64,000 nt of DNA. Origin: Amia ocellicauda. Its lineage: Eukaryota; Chordata; Actinopteri; Amiiformes; Amiidae. This document shows positions 1 to 13,400 of the stretch, in pieces (position 1 is the stretch's first letter; the number at the start of each line of letters is the position of its first letter). A program made the position numbers and the translations under genes. The notes under the pieces were generated by a model, which ran no database searches, was not told the DNA's origin, and was given only the letters and a program-made list of their open reading frames with translations. The stretch is taken from NCBI RefSeq assembly GCF_036373705.1, contig NC_089851.1:58595850-58659849 (forward strand), written 5' to 3'.

Positions 1-151
1 ATGGACGGCAAGGCAAGCATCTGATTGACAGTGGTCCGTGATCTGCTGTTATGCTACTATGCTACTGACCATTGGGGGAGCGATAGCAAGTAAGAGAGTT
101 AGATATCGAGAGTCATTGATAGATAGATAGATAGATGGATGGATGGATGGA

Positions 152-2317
152 TGGACGGCAAGGCAAGCATCTGATTGACAGTGGTCCGTGATCTGCTGTT
201 ATGCTACAATGCTACTGACCATTGGGGGAGCGATAGCAAGCAAGAGAGTTAGATATCGAGAGTCATAGATAGTTAGATAGATAGATGGATGGATGGATGG
301 ACGGCAAGGCAAGCATCTGATTGACAGTGGTCCGTGATCTGCTGTTATGCTACTATGCTACTGACCATTGGGGGGGCGATAGCAAGCAAGAGAGTTAGAT
401 ATCAAGAGTCATAGATAGATAGATAGATAGATGGATGGATGGACGGCAAGGCAAGCATCTGATTGACAGTGGTCCGTGATCTGCTGTTATGCTACTATGC
501 TACTGACCATTTGGGGAGCGATAGCAAGCAAGAGAGTTAGATATCGAGAGTCATTGATAGATAGATAGATAGATGGATGGATGGATGGACGGCAAGGCAA
601 GCATCTGAGTGACAGTGGTCCGTGATCTGCTGTTATGCTACTATGCTACTGACCATTGGGGGGGCGATAGCAAGCAAGAGAGTTAGATATCAAGAGTCAT
701 AGATAGATAGATAGATAGATGGATGGATGGACGGACGGCAAGGCAAGCATCTGATTGACAGTGGTCCGTGATCTGCTGTTATGCTACTATGCTACTGACC
801 ATTGGGGGAGCGATAGCAAGTAAGAGAGTTAGATATCGAGAGTCATTGATAGATAGATAGATAGATGGATGGATGGATGGATGGACGGCAAGGCAAGCAT
901 CTGATTGACAGTGGTCCGTGATCTGCTGTTATGCTACAATGCTACTGACCATTGGGGGAGCGATAGCAAGCAAGTGAGTTAGATATCAAGAGTCATAGAT
1001 AGATAGATAGATAGATGGATGGATGGACGGCAAGGCAAGCATCTGATTGACAGTGGTCCGTGATCTGCTGTTATGCTACTATGCTACTGACCATTGGGGG
1101 AGTGATAGCAAGCAAGAGAGTTAGATATCGAGAGTCATAGATAGATAGATAGATAGATGGATGGATGGACGGCAAGGCAAGCATCTGATTGACAGTGGTC
1201 CGTGATCTGCTGTTATGCTACTATGCTACTGACCATTGGGGGAGCGATAGCAAGCAAGAGAGTTAGATATCGAGAGTCATAGATAGATAGATGGATGGAT
1301 GGACGGCAAGGCAAGCATCTGATTGACAGTGGTCCGTGATCTGCTGTTATGCTACTATGCTACTGACCATTGGGGGGGCGATAGCAAGCAAGAGAGTTAG
1401 ATATCAAGAGTCATAGATAGATAGATAGATAGATGGATGGATGGACGGCAAGGCAAGCATCTGATTGACAGTGGTCCGTGATCTGCTGTTATGCTACTAT
1501 GCTACTGACCATTGGGGGAGCGATAGCAAGCAAGAGAGTTAGATATCGAGAGTCATTGATAGATAGATAGATAGATGGATGGATGGATGGACGGCAAGGC
1601 AAGCATCTGAGTGACAGTGGTCCGTGATCTGCTGTTATGCTACTATGCTACTGACCATTGGGGGAGCGATAGCAAGCAAGAGAGTTAGATATCAAGAGTC
1701 ATAGATAGATAGATAGATAGATGGATGGATGGACGGCAAGGCAAGCATCTGATTGACAGTGGTCCGTGATCTGCTGTTATGCTACTATGCTACTGACCAT
1801 TGGGGGAGCGATAGCAAGTAAGAGAGTTAGATATCGAGAGTCATTGATAGATAGATAGATAGATGGATGGATGGATGGATGGACGGCAAGGCAAGCATCT
1901 GATTGACAGTGGTCCGTGATCTGCTGTTATGCTACAATGCTACTGACCATTGGGGGAGCGATAGCAAGCAAGTGAGTTAGATATCAAGAGTCATAGATAG
2001 ATAGATAGATAGATGGATGGATGGACGGCAAGGCAAGCATCTGATTGACAGTGGTCCGTGATCTGCTGTTATGCTACTATGCTACTGACCATTGGGGGAG
2101 CGATAGCAAGTAAGAGAGTTAGATATCGAGAGTCATTGATAGATAGATAGATAGATGGATGGATGGATGGATGGACGGCAAGGCAAGCATCTGATTGACA
2201 GTGGTCCGTGATCTGCTGTTATGCTACTATGCTACTGACCATTGGGGGAGCGATAGCAAGCAAGAGAGTTAGATATCGAGAGTCATAGATAGATAGATAG
2301 ATAGATAGATGGATGGA
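152..2317 (+). repeat. 15-monomer higher-order unit, copy 1
   Basis: The order of variant monomers here is repeated immediately downstream. TAGTTAGATAG at 270 recurs at 2436, and the AGTGATAG marker at 1101 recurs at 3263, giving offsets of 2166 and 2162. The 4 bp difference equals one GATA step. The first monomer of the window (1-151) does not match its counterpart, so the duplicated unit starts near 152. Confidence 0.8.
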
Positions 2318-4475
2318 TGGACGGCAAGGCAAGCATCTGATTGACAGTGGTCCGTGATCTGCTGTTATGCTACAATGCTACTGACCATTGGGGGAGCGAT
2401 AGCAAGCAAGAGAGTTAGATATCGAGAGTCATAGATAGTTAGATAGATAGATGGATGGATGGATGGACGGCAAGGCAAGCATCTGATTGACAGTGGTCCG
2501 TGATCTGCTGTTATGCTACTATGCTACTGACCATTGGGGGGGCGATAGCAAGCAAGAGAGTTAGATATCAAGAGTCATAGATAGATAGATAGATAGATGG
2601 ATGGATGGACGGCAAGGCAAGCATCTGATTGACAGTGGTCCGTGATCTGCTGTTATGCTACTATGCTACTGACCATTGGGGGAGCGATAGCAAGCAAGAG
2701 AGTTAGATATCGAGAGTCATTGATAGATAGATAGATAGATGGATGGATGGATGGACGGCAAGGCAAGCATCTGAGTGACAGTGGTCCGTGATCTGCTGTT
2801 ATGCTACTATGCTACTGACCATTGGGGGGGCGATAGCAAGCAAGAGAGTTAGATATCAAGAGTCATAGATAGATAGATAGATAGATGGATGGATGGACGG
2901 CAAGGCAAGCATCTGATTGACAGTGGTCCGTGATCTGCTGTTATGCTACTATGCTACTGACCATTGGGGGAGCGATAGCAAGTAAGAGAGTTAGATATCG
3001 AGAGTCATTGATAGATAGATAGATAGATGGATGGATGGATGGATGGACGGCAAGGCAAGCATCTGATTGACAGTGGTCCGTGATCTGCTGTTATGCTACA
3101 ATGCTACTGACCATTGGGGGAGCGATAGCAAGCAAGTGAGTTAGATATCAAGAGTCATAGATAGATAGATAGAGAGATGGATGGATGGACGGCAAGGCAA
3201 GCATCTGATTGACAGTGGTCCGTGATCTGCTGTTATGCTACTATGCTACTGACCATTGGGGGAGTGATAGCAAGCAAGAGAGTTAGATATCGAGAGTCAT
3301 AGATAGATAGATAGATAGATGGATGGATGGACGGCAAGGCAAGCATCTGATTGACAGTGGTCCGTGATCTGCTGTTATGCTACTATGCTACTGACCATTG
3401 GGGGAGCGATAGCAAGCAAGAGAGTTAGATATCGAGAGTCATAGATAGATAGATGGATGGATGGACGGCAAGGCAAGCATCTGATTGACAGTGGTCCGTG
3501 ATCTGCTGTTATGCTACTATGCTACTGACCATTGGGGGGGCGATAGCAAGCAAGAGAGTTAGATATCAAGAGTCATAGATAGATAGATAGATAGATGGAT
3601 GGATGGACGGCAAGGCAAGCATCTGATTGACAGTGGTCCGTGATCTGCTGTTATGCTACTATGCTACTGACCATTGGGGGAGCGATAGCAAGCAAGAGAG
3701 TTAGATATCGAGAGTCATTGATAGATAGATAGATAGATGGATGGATGGATGGACGGCAAGGCAAGCATCTGAGTGACAGTGGTCCGTGATCTGCTGTTAT
3801 GCTACTATGCTACTGACCATTGGGGGAGCGATAGCAAGCAAGAGAGTTAGATATCAAGAGTCATAGATAGATAGATAGATAGATGGATGGATGGACGGCA
3901 AGGCAAGCATCTGATTGACAGTGGTCCGTGATCTGCTGTTATGCTACTATGCTACTGACCATTGGGGGAGCGATAGCAAGTAAGAGAGTTAGATATCGAG
4001 AGTCATTGATAGATAGATAGATAGATGGATGGATGGATGGATGGACGGCAAGGCAAGCATCTGATTGACAGTGGTCCGTGATCTGCTGTTATGCTACAAT
4101 GCTACTGACCATTGGGGGAGCGATAGCAAGCAAGTGAGTTAGATATCAAGAGTCATAGATAGATAGATAGATAGATGGATGGATGGACGGCAAGGCAAGC
4201 ATCTGATTGACAGTGGTCCGTGATCTGCTGTTATGCTACTATGCTACTGACCATTGGGGGAGCGATAGCAAGTAAGAGAGTTAGATATCGAGAGTCATTG
4301 ATAGATAGATAGATAGATGGATGGATGGATGGATGGACGGCAAGGCAAGCATCTGATTGACAGTGGTCCGTGATCTGCTGTTATGCTACTATGCTACTGA
4401 CCATTGGGGGAGCGATAGCAAGCAAGAGAGTTAGATATCGAGAGTCATAGATAGATAGATAGATAGATAGATGGA
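2318..4475 (+). repeat. 15-monomer higher-order unit, copy 2
   Basis: This is the direct duplicate of the preceding 2.16 kb. The CTACAATG, GGGGGGGCG, CTGAGTGAC, GTAAGAG and CAAGTGAG variants occur in the same order. Colinearity ends near 4475, where CTACTATG with a GGGGGGGCG monomer replaces the expected CTACAATG monomer. A shorter, partly colinear third stretch starts near 4915, with TAGTTAGATAG at about 5031. Confidence 0.8.
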
Positions 4476-7400
4476 TGGATGGACGGCAAGGCAAGCATCT
4501 GATTGACAGTGGTCCGTGATCTGCTGTTATGCTACTATGCTACTGACCATTGGGGGGGCGATAGCAAGCAAGAGAGTTAGATATCAAGAGTCATAGATAG
4601 ATAGATAGATAGATGGATGGATGGACGGCAAGGCAAGCATCTGATTGACAGTGGTCCGTGATCTGCTGTTATGCTACTATGCTACTGACCATTGGGGGAG
4701 CGATAGCAAGCAAGAGAGTTAGATATCAAGAGTCATAGATAGATAGATAGATAGATGGATGGATGGACGGCAAGGCAAGCATCTGGTTGACAGTGGTCCG
4801 TGATCTGCTGTTATGCTACTATGCTACTGACCATTGGGGGAGCGATAGCAAGTAAGAGAGTTAGATATCGAGAGTCATTGATAGATAGATAGATAGATGG
4901 ATGGATGGATGGATGGACGGCAAGGCAAGCATCTGATTGACAGTGGTCCGTGATCTGCTGTTATGCTACAATGCTACTGACCATTGGGGGAGCGATAGCA
5001 AGCAAGAGAGTTAGATATCGAGAGTCATAGATAGTTAGATAGATAGATGGATGGATGGATGGACGGCAAGGCAAGCATCTGATTGACAGTGGTCCGTGAT
5101 CTGCTGTTATGCTACTATGCTACTGACCATTGGGGGGGCGATAGCAAGCAAGAGAGTTAGATATCAAGAGTCATAGATAGATAGATAGATAGATGGATGG
5201 ATGGACGGCAAGGCAAGCATCTGATTGACAGTGGTCCGTGATCTGCTGTTATGCTACTATGCTACTGACCATTGGGGGAGCGATAGCAAGCAAGAGAGTT
5301 AGATATCGAGAGTCATTGATAGATAGATAGATAGATGGATGGATGGATGGACGGCAAGGCAAGCATCTGAGTGACAGTGGTCCGTGATCTGCTGTTATGC
5401 TACTATGCTACTGACCATTGGGGGAGCGATAGCAAGCAAGAGAGTTAGATATCAAGAGTCATAGATAGATAGATAGATAGATGGATGGATGGACGGCAAG
5501 GCAAGCATCTGATTGACAGTGGTCCGTGATCTGCTGTTATGCTACTATGCTACTGACCATTGGGGGAGCGATAGCAAGTAAGAGAGTTAGATATCGAGAG
5601 TCATTGATAGATAGCTAGATAGATGGATGGATGGATGGATGGACGGCAAGGCAAGCATCTGATTGACAGTGGTCCGTGATCTGCTGTTATGCTACAATGC
5701 TACTGACCATTGGGGGAGCGATAGCAAGCAAGTGAGTTAGATATCAAGAGTCATAGATAGATAGATAGATAGATGGATGGATGGACGGCAAGGCAAGCAT
5801 CTGATTGACAGTGGTCCGTGATCTGCTGTTATGCTACTATGCTACTGACCATTGGGGGAGCGATAGCAAGCAAGAGAGTTAGATATCGAGAGTCATTGAT
5901 AGATAGATAGATAGATGGATGGATGGATGGACGGCAAGGCAAGCATCTGATTGACAGTGGTCCGTGATCTGCTGTTATGCTACTATGCTACTGACCATTG
6001 GGGGAGTGATAGCAAGCAAGAGAGTTAGATATCGAGAGTCATAGATAGATAGATAGATAGATGGATGGATGGACGGCAAGGCAAGCATCTGATTGACAGT
6101 GGTCCGTGATCTGCTGTTATGCTACTATGCTACTGACCATTGGGGGAGCGATAGCAAGCAAGAGAGTTAGATATCGAGAGTCATAGATAGATAGATAGAT
6201 AGATAGATGGATGGATGGACGGCAAGGCAAGCATCTGATTGACAGTGGTCCGTGATCTGCTGTTATGCTACTATGCTACTGACCATTGGGGGAGCGATAG
6301 CAAGCAAGAGAGTTAGATATCGAGAGTCATTGATAGATAGATAGATAGATGGATGGATGGATGGACGGCAAGGCAAGCATCTGAGTGACAGTGGTCCGTG
6401 ATCTGCTGTTATGCTACTATGCTACTGACCATTGGGGGAGCGATAGCAAGCAAGAGAGTTAGATATCAAGAGTCATAGATAGATAGATAGATAGATGGAT
6501 GGATGGACGGCAAGGCAAGCATCTGATTGACAGTGGTCCGTGATCTGCTGTTATGCTACTATGCTACTGACCATTGGGGGAGCGATAGCAAGTAAGAGAG
6601 TTAGATATCGAGAGTCATTGATAGATAGATAGATAGATGGATGGATGGATGGATGGACGGCAAGGCAAGCATCTGATTGACAGTGGTCCGTGATCTGCTG
6701 TTATGCTACAATGCTACTGACCATTGGGGGAGCGATAGCAAGCAAGTGAGTTAGATATCAAGAGTCATAGATAGATAGATAGATAGATGGATGGATGGAC
6801 GGCAAGGCAAGCATCTGATTGACAGTGGTCCGTGATCTGCTGTTATGCTACTATGCTACTGACCATTGGGGGAGCGATAGCAAGTAAGAGAGTTAGATAT
6901 CGAGAGTCATTGATAGATAGATAGATAGATGGATGGATGGATGGATGGACGGCAAGGCAAGCATCTGATTGACAGTGGTCCGTGATCTGCTGTTATGCTA
7001 CAATGCTACTGACCATTGGGGGAGCGATAGCAAGCAAGTGAGTTAGATATCAAGAGTCATAGATAGATAGATAGATAGATGGATGGATGGACAGCAAGGC
7101 AAGCATCTGATTGACAGTGGTCCGTGATCTGCTGTTATGCTACTATGCTACTGACCATTGGGGGAGCGATAGCAAGCAAGAGAGTTAGATATCGAGAGTC
7201 ATTGATAGATAGATAGATGGATGGATGGATGGACGGCAAGGCAAGCATCTGATTGACAGTGGTCCGTGATCTGCTGTTATGCTACTATGCTACTGACCAT
7301 TGGGGGAGTGATAGCAAGCAAGAGAGTTAGATATCGAGAGTCATAGATAGATAGATAGATAGATGGATGGATGGACGGCAAGGCAAGCATCTGATTGACA

Positions 7401-10400
7401 GTGGTCCGTGATCTGCTGTTATGCTACTATGCTACTGACCATTGGGGGAGCGATAGCAAGCAAGAGAGTTAGATATCGAGAGTCATAGATAGATAGATAG
7501 ATAGATAGATGGATGGATGGACGGCAAGGCAAGCATCTGATTGACAGTGGTCCGTGATCTGCTGTTATGCTACTATGCTACTGACCATTGGGGGGGCGAT
7601 AGCAAGCAAGAGAGTTAGATATCAAGAGTCATAGATAGATAGATAGATAGATGGATGGATGGACGGCAAGGCAAGCATCTGATTGACAGTGGTCCGTGAT
7701 CTGCTGTTATGCTACTATGCTACTGACCATTGGGGGAGCGATAGCAAGCAAGAGAGTTAGATATCGAGAGTCATTGATAGATAGATAGATAGATGGATGG
7801 ATGGATGGACGGCAAGGCAAGCATCTGAGTGACAGTGGTCCGTGATCTGCTGTTATGCTACTATGCTACTGACCATTGGGGGAGCGATAGCAAGCAAGAG
7901 AGTTAGATATCAAGAGTCATAGATAGATAGATAGATAGATGGATGGATGGACGGCAAGGCAAGCATCTGATTGACAGTGGTCCGTGATCTGCTGTTATGC
8001 TACTATGCTACTGACCATTGGGGGAGCGATAGCAAGCAAGAGAGTTAGATATCGAGAGTCATTGATAGATAGATAGATAGATGGATGGATGGATGGACGG
8101 CAAGGCAAGCATCTGATTGACAGTGGTCCGTGATCTGCTGTTATGCTACTATGCTACTGACCATTGGGGGAGTGATAGCAAGCAAGAGAGTTAGATATCG
8201 AGAGTCATAGATAGATAGATAGATAGATGGATGGATGGACGGCAAGGCAAGCATCTGATTGACAGTGGTCCGTGATCTGCTGTTATGCTACTATGCTACT
8301 GACCATTGGGGGAGCGATAGCAAGTAAGAGAGTTAGATATCGAGAGTCATTGATAGATAGATAGATAGATGGATGGATGGATGGACGGCAAGGCAAGCAT
8401 CTGATTGACAGTGGTCCGTGATCTGCTGTTATGCTACTATGCTACTGACCATTGGGGGAGCGATAGCAAGTAAGAGAGTTAGATATCGAGAGTCATTGAT
8501 GGATAGATAGATAGATGGATGGATGGATGGATGGACGGCAAGGCAAGCATCTGATTGACAGTGGTCCGTGATCTGCTGTTATGCTACAATGCTACTGACC
8601 ATTGGGGGATCGATAGCAAGCAAGAGAGTTAGATATCAAGAGTCATAGATAGATAGATAGATAGATGGATGGATGGACGGCAAGGCAAGCATCTGATTGA
8701 CAGTGGTCCGTGATCTGCTGTTATGCTACTATGCTACTGACCATTGGGGGAGCGATAGCAAGCAAGAGAGTTAGATATCGAGAGTCATTGATAGATAGAT
8801 AGATAGATGGATGGATGGATGGACGGCAAGGCAAGCATCTGAGTGACAGTGGTCCGTGATCTGCTGTTATGCTACTATGCTACTGACCATTGGGGGAGCG
8901 ATAGCAAGCAAGAGAGTTAGATATCAAGAGTCATAGATAGATAGATAGATAGATGGATGGATGGACGGCAAGGCAAGCATCTGATTGACAGTGGTCTGTG
9001 ATCTGCTGTTATGCTACTATGCTACTGACCATTGGGGGAGCGATAGCAAGTAAGAGAGTTAGATATCGAGAGTCATTGATAGATAGATAGATAGATGGAT
9101 GGATGGATGGACGGCAAGGCAAGCATCTGAGTGACAGTGGTCCGTGATCTGCTGTTATGCTACTATGCTACTGACCATTGGGGGAGCGATAGCAAGCAAG
9201 AGAGTTAGATATCAAGAGTCATAGATAGATAGATAGATAGATGGATGGATGGACGGCAAGGCAAGCATCTGATTGACAGTGGTCCGTGATCTGCTGTTAT
9301 GCTACTATGCTACTGACCATTGGGGGAGCGATAGCAAGTAAGAGAGTTAGATATCGAGAGTCATTGATAGATAGATAGATAGATGGATGGATGGATGGAT
9401 GGACGGCAAGGCAAGCATCTGATTGACAGTGGTCCGTGATCTGCTGTTATGCTACAATGCTACTGACCATTGGGGGAGCGATAGCAAGCAAGTGAGTTAG
9501 ATATCAAGAGTCATAGATAGATAGATAGATAGATGGATGGATGGACGGCAAGGCAAGCATCTGATTGACAGTGGTCCGTGATCTGCTGTTATGCTACTAT
9601 GCTACTGACCATTGGGGGAGCGATAGCAAGTAAGAGAGTTAGATATCGAGAGTCATTGATAGATAGATAGATAGATAGATGGATGGATGGATGGACGGCA
9701 AGGCAAGCATCTGATTGACAGTGGTCCGTGATCTGCTGTTATGCTACTATGCTACTGACCATTGGGGGAGTGATAGCAAGCAAGAGAGTTAGATATCGAG
9801 AGTCATAGATAGATAGATAGATAGATGGATGGATGGACGGCAAGGCAAGCATCTGATTGACAGTGGTCCGTGATCTGCTGTTATGCTACTATGCTACTGA
9901 CCATTGGGGGAGCGATAGCAAGCAAGAGAGTTAGATATCGAGAGTCATAGATAGATAGATAGATAGATAGATGGATGGATGGACGGCAAGGCAAGCATCT
10001 GATTGACAGTGGTCCGTGATCTGCTGTTATGCTACTATGCTACTGACCATTGGGGGGGCGATAGCAAGCAAGAGAGTTAGATATCAAGAGTCATAGATAG
10101 ATAGATAGATAGATGGATGGATGGACGGCAAGGCAAGCATCTGATTGACAGTGGTCCGTGATCTGCTGTTATGCTACTATGCTACTGACCATTGGGGGAG
10201 CGATAGCAAGCAAGAGAGTTAGATATCGAGAGTCATTGATAGATAGATAGATAGATGGATGGATGGATGGACGGCAAGGCAAGCATCTGAGTGACAGTGG
10301 TCCGTGATCTGCTGTTATGCTACTATGCTACTGACCATTGGGGGAGCGATAGCAAGCAAGAGAGTTAGATATCAAGAGTCATAGATAGATAGATAGATAG

Positions 10401-13400
10401 ATGGATGGATGGACGGCAAGGCAAGCATCTGATTGACAGTGGTCCGTGATCTGCTGTTATGCTACTATGCTACTGACCATTGGGGGAGCGATAGCAAGTA
10501 AGAGAGTTAGATATCGAGAGTCATTGATGGATAGATAGATAGATGGATGGATGGATGGATGGACGGCAAGGCAAGCATCTGATTGACAGTGGTCCGTGAT
10601 CTGCTGTTATGCTACAATGCTACTGACCATTGGGGGAGCGATAACAAGCAAGTGAGTTAGATATCAAGAGTCATAGATAGATAGATAGATAGATGGATGG
10701 ATGGACGGCAAGGCAAGCATCTGATTGACAGTGGTCCGTGATCTGCTGTTATGCTACTATGCTACTGACCATTGGGGGAGCGATAGCAAGCAAGAGAGTT
10801 AGATATCAAGAGTCATAGATAGATAGATAGATAGATGGATGGATGGACGGCAAGGCAAGCATCTGATTGACAGTGGTCCGTGATCTGCTGTTATGCTACT
10901 ATGCTACTGACCATTGGGGGAGCGATAGCAAGTAAGAGAGTTAGATATCGAGAGTCATTGATAGATAGATAGATAGATGGATGGATGGATGGATGGACGG
11001 CAAGGCAAGCATCTGATTGACAGTGGTCCGTGATCTGCTGTTATGCTACAATGCTACTGACCATTGGGGGAGCGATAGCAAGCAAGTGAGTTAGATATCA
11101 AGAGTCATAGATAGATAGATAGATAGATGGATGGATGGACGGCAAGGCAAGCATCTGATTGACAGTGGTCCGTGATCTGCTGTTATGCTACTATGCTACT
11201 GACCATTGGGGGAGCGATAGCAAGCAAGAGAGTTAGATATCGAGAGTCATTGATAGATAGATAGATAGATGGATGGATGGATGGACGGCAAGGCAAGCAT
11301 CTGATTGACAGTGGTCCGTGATCTGCTGTTATGCTACTATGCTACTGACCATTGGGGGAGTGATAGCAAGCAAGAGAGTTAGATATCGAGAGTCATAGAT
11401 AGATAGATAGATAGATGGATGGATGGACGGCAAGGCAAGCATCTGATTGACAGTGGTCCGTGATCTGCTGTTATGCTACTATGCTACTGACCATTGGGGG
11501 AGCGATAGCAAGCAAGAGAGTTAGATATCGAGAGTCATAGATAGATAGATAGATAGATAGATGGATGGATGGACGGCAAGGCAAGCATCTGATTGACAGT
11601 GGTCCGTGATCTGCTGTTATGCTACTATGCTACTGACCATTGGGGGGGCGATAGCAAGCAAGAGAGTTAGATATCAAGAGTCATAGATAGATAGATAGAT
11701 AGATGGATGGATGGACGGCAAGGCAAGCATCTGATTGACAGTGGTCCGTGATCTGCTGTTATGCTACTATGCTACTGACCATTGGGGGAGCGATAGCAAG
11801 CAAGAGAGTTAGATATCGAGAGTCATTGATAGATAGATAGATAGATGGATGGATGGATGGACGGCAAGGCAAGCATCTGAGTGACAGTGGTCCGTGATCT
11901 GCTGTTATGCTACTATGCTACTGACCATTGGGGGAGCGATAGCAAGCAAGAGAGTTAGATATCAAGAGTCATAGATAGATAGATAGATAGATGGATGGAT
12001 GGACGGCAAGGCAAGCATCTGATTGACAGTGGTCCGTGATCTGCTGTTATGCTACTATGCTGCTGACCATTGGGGGAGCGATAGCAAGTAAGAGAGTTAG
12101 ATATCGAGAGTCATTGATGGATAGATAGATAGATGGATGGATGGATGGATGGACGGCAAGGCAAGCATCTGATTGACAGTGGTCCGTGATCTGCTGTTAT
12201 GCTACAATGCTACTGACCATTGGGGGATCGATAGCAAGCAAGAGAGTTAGATATCAAGAGTCATAGATAGATAGATAGATAGATGGATGGATGGATGGAC
12301 GGCAAGGCAAGCATCTGAGTGACAGTGGTCCGTGATCTGCTGTTATGCTACTATGCTACTGACCATTGGGGGAGCGATAGCAAGCAAGAGAGTTAGATAT
12401 CAAGAGTCATAGATAGATAGATAGATAGATGGATGGATGGACGGCAAGGCAAGCATCTGATTGACAGTGGTCCGTGATCTGCTGTTATGCTACTATGCTA
12501 CTGACCATTGGGGGAGCGATAGCAAGTAAGAGAGTTAGATATCGAGAGTCATTGATGGATAGATAGATAGATGGATGGATGGATGGATGGACGGCAAGGC
12601 AAGCATCTGATTGACAGTGGTCCGTGATCTGCTGTTATGCTACAATGCTACTGACCATTGGGGGAGCGATAGCAAGCAAGTGAGTTAGATATCAAGAGTC
12701 ATAGATAGATAGATAGATAGATGGATGGATGGACGGCAAGGCAAGCATCTGATTGACAGTGGTCCGTGATCTGCTGTTATGCTACTATGCTACTGACCAT
12801 TGGGGGAGCGATAGCAAGTAAGAGAGTTAGATATCGAGAGTCATTGATAGATAGATAGATAGATGGATGGATGGATGGATGGACGGCAAGGCAAGCATCT
12901 GATTGACAGTGGTCCGTGATCTGCTGTTATGCTACAATGCTACTGACCATTGGGGGAGCGATAGCAAGCAAGTGAGTTAGATATCAAGAGTCATAGATAG
13001 ATAGATAGATAGATGGATGGATGGACGGCAAGGCAAGCATCTGATTGACAGTGGTCCGTGATCTGCTGTTATGCTACTATGCTACTGACCATTGGGGGAG
13101 CGATAGCAAGCAAGAGAGTTAGATATCGAGAGTCATTGATAGATAGATAGATAGATGGATGGATGGATGGACGGCAAGGCAAGCATCTGATTGACAGTGG
13201 TCCGTGATCTGCTGTTATGCTACTATGCTACTGACCATTGGGGGAGTGATAGCAAGCAAGAGAGTTAGATATCGAGAGTCATAGATAGATAGATAGATAG
13301 ATGGATGGATGGACGGCAAGGCAAGCATCTGATTGACAGTGGTCCGTGATCTGCTGTTATGCTACTATGCTACTGACCATTGGGGGAGCGATAGCAAGCA

